Shown here one piece after another: positions 6,084 through 9,398 of a DNA stretch of 9,398 bases. The notes under the pieces were generated by a model that made no database searches, was not told where the DNA came from, and saw only the letters and a list, made by a program, of their open reading frames with translations. The translations under genes were made by a program, and so were the position numbers. The stretch comes from UBA1858 sp965658595. GTDB taxonomy: Bacteria; Pseudomonadota; Gammaproteobacteria; UBA4575. The stretch lies in NCBI GenBank assembly GCA_965658595.1, contig CBFHSW010000073.1, positions 1 through 9,398 on the forward strand, given 5' to 3'. The first letter of the stretch is position 1, and the number at the start of each line of letters is the position of its first letter.

Positions 6084-7179
6084 TTATAAACCATGTTTTA
6101 AACTTGCTTCAATGAATTGATCCAATGCACCATCTAACACTGCTTGCGTATTACTCGTTTCAACTGAAGTTCGCAAATCTTTAATACGTGATTGATCCAA
6201 AACATAAGATCGAATTTGACTACCCCAACCTATATCAGATTTAGAATCTTCCTTAGCTTGTTGTTCTGAGTTTCTCTTCTGTACTTCCAGCTCATACAAT
6301 TTAGCTTTGAGCTGTTTCATTGCAACATCTTTATTCTTGTGTTGAGAACGGTCATTTTGGCATTGTGTAACCACGCCGCTGGGCATATGAGTGATTCTTA
6401 CCGCTGACTCTGTCTTATTAACGTGTTGACCACCTGCTCCACTGGCACGATAAACATCGATACGCAAATCAGCCGGATTGACTTCTATATCGATATCATC
6501 ATCTACTTCTGGTGACACGAATACCGCTGCAAATGAAGTATGACGTCTGTTACCTGAATCAAAAGGAGATTTCCTGACCAATCTATGTACGCCAGTCTCT
6601 GTTCTCAACCAACCAAATGCATATTCACCATCGAACTTAATAGTAGCACTTTTTATTCCAGCCACTTCACCCGCAGACACCTCGATTAATTCTGTTTTAA
6701 AACCTTTATCCTCACCCCAGCGCAAATACATGCGTAATAACATTTCAGCCCAATCTTGAGCTTCTGTGCCACCCGAACCTGATTGAATATCAACAAAAGC
6801 ATTACTATCATCCATTTCACCTGAAAACATCCTACGAAACTCAAGTTGGGCAACTTGTGTCTCTAGATTTTCTAAATCTTTAATCACTGCGTCAACAGTC
6901 GATTGGTCATGCTCTAGTTCAGCCAGCTCTAATAGCTCTTTACTCTCATCAATACCTAGCTGAGTAGTCAATATCGTATTAACAATAGTTTCATATTGAA
7001 CTCTGCGCTTACCCAAGTCTTGAGCGCGTTTCTGATCATTCCAAACGTCGGGCTGTTCTAACTCACGAGTAACTTCTTCGAGTAATTCTTGTTGAGTATC
7101 AAAGTCAAAGATACCCCCTCAGGTCCAATACCCGCTCATGGAGATTTTTCAATTGTGCAAAATAAAGCGCAAGTTCCAT
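6084..7179 (-). CDS. prfB: Peptide chain release factor 2 (RF2), expressed by programmed +1 frameshift
   Basis: Recognises UGA and UAA stop codons and triggers peptide release. The first 24 codons run from the ATG at 7179 and end in LRGYL at 7108, followed by an in-frame UGA (7105-7107). Skipping one base there enters the second frame, which begins DFDTQQELLEEV and ends at 6084, for 364 residues in total (E. coli RF2 has 365). The start is secure because an in-frame TAG lies five codons upstream with no other usual start between. Visible are the helical N-terminal domain, the UGA-recognition tripeptide SPF (about 204-206) and the catalytic GGQ (about 249-251) in RASGAGGQHVNK. The residue five before the Q loop is Ala, as in E. 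coli B and most bacteria, not the K-12 Thr. A TTG at 7016 that seems to begin a 310-residue frame is only an internal leucine. The gene sits between recJ and lysS. Confidence 0.97.
7099..7119 (-). promoter_or_regulatory. prfB programmed +1 frameshift signal
   Basis: On the minus strand, the Shine-Dalgarno-like AGGGGG (7114-7119) is followed after UAU by the slippery CUU (7108-7110), UGA (7105-7107) and C (7104). This is the standard RF2 autoregulatory element: low RF2 lets the ribosome pause at UGA and slip forward from CUU to UUU. Unusually, the next six bases repeat CUUUGA (7099-7104), placing a second UGA two codons after the first in the original frame. Confidence 0.95.
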
Positions 7180-7254
7180 TGCTATTTTAACCTAAGATTA
7201 ATGAATGACATGAAATGTTAATTATTCGACAATTCTATCATAATGTTCACACTT

Positions 7255-8994
7255 TCAGTGCTGCGTAATGGTTTCTATATGCTTGATCATTAACTGAACT
7301 GACTCTATGCCTCGAAAGAAATTAACATCAAGCTCGTAAGCGATATGAATAATATCAGCCCGTGATTGCCAATCATAATTTTCATAATTGAATAGAATCG
7401 CATCTAGCATGATTTCACTATCAATCACCTGCAAAGACATTTTCATATGTTTTTGTCCAACTATTCGATAGCTGATGAGTTTAAAACGTCCATCAAATAG
7501 CGGCATTGGAAAACCTTGACCCCAAGGGCCTGCAGCACGCAAAGCACGTGCGATTTCAATATTTAATTGTGATGCATGCAGCTCACCATCAGATAGCATT
7601 TGTGCATTTAGGTCCTCGCTGTCAACCCAATCATCCAGCACATCATTAAAAGCTTTTTTGAACCGATGATAATCATCAACTCGTATAGTCAAGCCGGCAG
7701 CCATAGCATGGCCACCAAACTTATCGATTAGATCTGGATATCGAGTGGCTACAGATTCTAATATATCTCGAATATGTACACCTGTAATTGAACGTGCTGA
7801 ACCTTTCAGCTGACCATCTTTAGCCAACGCAAAAGCTATCGTTGGCCGGTAAAATTTTTCTTTAATGCGAGCAGCAAGAATACCAATCACACCTTGATGC
7901 CAATCGGTCTCATACACACAAATACCAATATCATTTACGTTAACAGCATTGTTTGATTCAATTTTGGCCAGACCCTTCATCGCTTGGTCTTTCATTTGAG
8001 TTTCTATCTCACGCCTTGAAAGATTCAAGTCATGCAACGTTTGAGCAATCTGTTCAGCCTGTTCTACATCGTCAGTCAGCAAGCATTCAATACCAATAGA
8101 TATATCATCTAGGCGACCTGCGGCATTGATACGTGGCCCAACTTGAAAACCAAGATCACTAGCAAGTACTCGACTGGCGTCCACACCTGCAATTTTGAGT
8201 AAAGCTCGTATGCCGGCATTGCCCTTGCCAGATCGTATACGTCTCAAACCGTGTTCAACTAAAATGCGATTATTACGATCGAGTTTAACTAAATCTGCAA
8301 CTGTTCCTAGCGCTACAATATCTAACCATTGAGCGATATTCGGCTCCTCAATCGCATTTGCTTGAAACCAGCCAGTGATGCGCATTTTAGACCTCATAGC
8401 AATTAACAAATAAAATATTACGCCGACACCGGCTAAATGCTTGCTAGCAAACTCATCACCTTCTTGATTAGGATTCACGATAGCGTCTGCACAAGGCAAT
8501 TGTTGTCCAGGCAAATGATGATCTGTAACTAATAATTTGATTGCACAATCTCGTGCATGTTGAGCGCCTTCAATACTGGAGATACCATTATCAACGGTGA
8601 TGATTAATTGTGCTGAACGCTGCGAGCATAAATCAACAATCTCTGGACTCAAGCCATAGCCGTAATCAAAACGATTCGGGACTATATAACTTACGTCGGC
8701 TTGAAAGTGACGTAAAGCACGCATAGCAAGAGCTGAGCTGGTAGCCCCATCAGCATCATAATCCCCTACGATTACGATGCGTTGCTGCTGATTGATGCTA
8801 TCTAGTAGTAAATCTACCGCATCATCCAACTGCATTAATGTGCAGGGCGAAAGTAGATTTTTTAATGACATATGCAATTCTTCTGGATCAGTCACGCCGC
8901 GATTCGCGTATACTCTCTGCAGAATTGCTGAAAATTGGCTATTCACGAGTTGTTCATCAATATGAGCGTCTCGTTGCTTAATAAGTGTTCCCAT
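7255..8994 (-). CDS. recJ: Single-stranded-DNA-specific 5'-3' exonuclease RecJ
   Basis: DHH-family nuclease that degrades single-stranded DNA 5' to 3' in RecF-pathway recombination, mismatch repair and base excision repair. The 579-residue product matches the E. coli length (577). The metal-binding motifs are all present: GDYDAD (77-82), VDNG (134-137), TDHH (157-160), and D225/D234 in WLDIVALGTVADL. LGFQVGPRINAAGRLDD (281-297) follows, then the DHHA1 part with KGSARS (397-402) and KFGGHAMAAG (425-434), and the C-terminal OB-like region with WGQGFPMPLF (491-500). The ATG at 8994 is the first usual start after an in-frame TAA four codons upstream, although no Shine-Dalgarno is visible. A 75-nt gap separates its stop from prfB; it holds no gene and no hairpin terminator that I can see, so co-transcription with prfB-lysS-tag is likely. 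Confidence 0.98.
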   Translation of the reverse strand: MGTLIKQRDAHIDEQLVNSQFSAILQRVYANRGVTDPEELHMSLKNLLSPCTLMQLDDAVDLLLDSINQQQRIVIVGDYDADGATSSALAMRALRHFQADVSYIVPNRFDYGYGLSPEIVDLCSQRSAQLIITVDNGISSIEGAQHARDCAIKLLVTDHHLPGQQLPCADAIVNPNQEGDEFASKHLAGVGVIFYLLIAMRSKMRITGWFQANAIEEPNIAQWLDIVALGTVADLVKLDRNNRILVEHGLRRIRSGKGNAGIRALLKIAGVDASRVLASDLGFQVGPRINAAGRLDDISIGIECLLTDDVEQAEQIAQTLHDLNLSRREIETQMKDQAMKGLAKIESNNAVNVNDIGICVYETDWHQGVIGILAARIKEKFYRPTIAFALAKDGQLKGSARSITGVHIRDILESVATRYPDLIDKFGGHAMAAGLTIRVDDYHRFKKAFNDVLDDWVDSEDLNAQMLSDGELHASQLNIEIARALRAAGPWGQGFPMPLFDGRFKLISYRIVGQKHMKMSLQVIDSEIMLDAILFNYENYDWQSRADIIHIAYELDVNFFRGIESVQLMIKHIETITQH

Positions 8995-9061
8995 GGGTAT
9001 ATATTATCAATTTTTCAAGCGTTAATGGCGACTTGATGTTTTTGTGAGAGTAGCTCCGTAG
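8995..9061. promoter_or_regulatory. Short divergent promoter region between recJ and the DUF6513 gene
   Basis: These 67 nt separate two divergent starts, so promoters for both must lie here or overlap the coding ends. The stretch is AT-rich next to recJ (TATATATTATC at 8999-9009), but I find no hexamer pair with good spacing in either direction. Neither start has a strong ribosome site; GAGAG about 12 nt before the plus-strand ATG is the nearest. Confidence 0.3.
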
Positions 9062-9398
9062 ATGTCAAAAAAATATCTATTTCTAACCGGCAAATTGGCC
9101 GAGAAAAGTCTGCATAAAGTCATCGAAGGACTGCCAAAAAAGAGCTTTGACTACGAAGTATTGCAGATAGGCGTGAGCGTGGCCGCCTTGATGACTACGG
9201 ATCTTATCGCAAGACGTATCAAAGATGTATCTCAGTTCGATAAAATTATTCTTCCAGGTCGTTGCCGAGGTGATATCGGAGAATTAACTCGGAACTTAGG
9301 TGTTGAGGTAGTTAGAGGTCCAGAAGAGCTAAAAGACCTACCCCAATTTTTTGGTCACGCCAAAAAGAAAACAGATCTTAGTCAGTACTCTACTGCAA
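9062..9398 (+). CDS. DUF6513 / dihydropteroate synthase-like protein (partial, N-terminal domain only)
   Basis: The frame is open from the ATG at 9062 to the window end (112 codons plus one base). A TAG sits directly before the ATG in frame, so the start is firm. The residues fit the N-terminal DUF6513 domain that precedes a pterin-binding dihydropteroate-synthase-like domain in tetrahydromethanopterin makers: FLTGKLAE (7-14), GVSVAALMTTDLIARRI (37-53), IILPGRCRGD (62-71), and VRGPEELKDLPQFFG (84-98). Such proteins are thought to join the pterin precursor to the ribofuranosylaminobenzene unit in methanopterin synthesis, by analogy with folate synthesis. The diagnostic catalytic half lies outside the window, so function is inferred from the N-terminal domain alone. 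It is divergent from recJ, which gives no functional clue; neighbours to the right would be informative. Codon use and composition look like the rest of the window. Confidence 0.78.
   Translation, partial: MSKKYLFLTGKLAEKSLHKVIEGLPKKSFDYEVLQIGVSVAALMTTDLIARRIKDVSQFDKIILPGRCRGDIGELTRNLGVEVVRGPEELKDLPQFFGHAKKKTDLSQYSTA

Noticed and set aside
6084..7016. A 310-residue RF2 starting at TTG 7016
   Set aside because: Artefact of reading only the second frame; the upstream frameshift signal and matching N-terminal sequence show the true start at 7179.
1..9398. CRISPR arrays, insertion sequences, phage genes or defence islands
   Set aside because: No regularly spaced direct repeats, transposase frames, terminal inverted repeats flanked by duplications, or integrase-like genes are visible; the content is conserved housekeeping genes.

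Overview
The window looks like ordinary chromosome from a proteobacterium, most likely a gammaproteobacterium, with moderately AT-rich DNA (judged by eye). The evidence is the recJ-prfB-lysS gene order, a release factor 2 gene with the classic programmed +1 frameshift, class II LysS, a zinc-type Tag glycosylase close to the E. coli protein, and YgfZ divergent from a succinate dehydrogenase operon. The rightmost gene is a partial DUF6513 / dihydropteroate-synthase-like protein. That family is typical of organisms that make tetrahydromethanopterin, so the host may be a C1-using (methylotrophic) bacterium. This last point is inference from one truncated gene.

Left block (1-2424, minus strand): sdhC, sdhD and the start of sdhA, tightly packed (gaps of 1 and 4 nt). 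sdhA runs off the left edge about 40 residues before its expected end; sdhB would be expected beyond it. Nearly all known heme, quinone, FAD and dicarboxylate residues can be placed.

Intergenic block (2425-2784): a 360-nt divergent control region. It holds a good ribosome site for sdhC, a promoter with a perfect TATAAT for sdhC, promoter-like hexamers facing ygfZ, two 12-bp perfect palindromes, and an 11-bp sequence repeated in inverted orientation so that one copy sits in each promoter.

Middle plus-strand block (2785-3976): ygfZ, a folate-dependent Fe-S maintenance protein, followed 7 nt later by an unannotated 53-residue, two-helix membrane peptide. The tail of that peptide gene overlaps the tail of tag by 20 nt.

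Right minus-strand block (8994 down to 3957): recJ (single-strand exonuclease), prfB (release factor 2, 364 residues after the frameshift), lysS (lysyl-tRNA synthetase) and tag (3-methyladenine glycosylase). They form a likely operon mixing DNA repair and translation. Divergent from recJ, from 9062 to the right edge, is the DUF6513 gene.

Most of the content is housekeeping and no obviously new system is present. The points most worth checking are the small membrane gene, the repeated element in the sdhC/ygfZ control region, the tandem CUU-UGA at the prfB frameshift site, the altered Tag active-site residue, and the DUF6513 gene as a clue to C1 metabolism.
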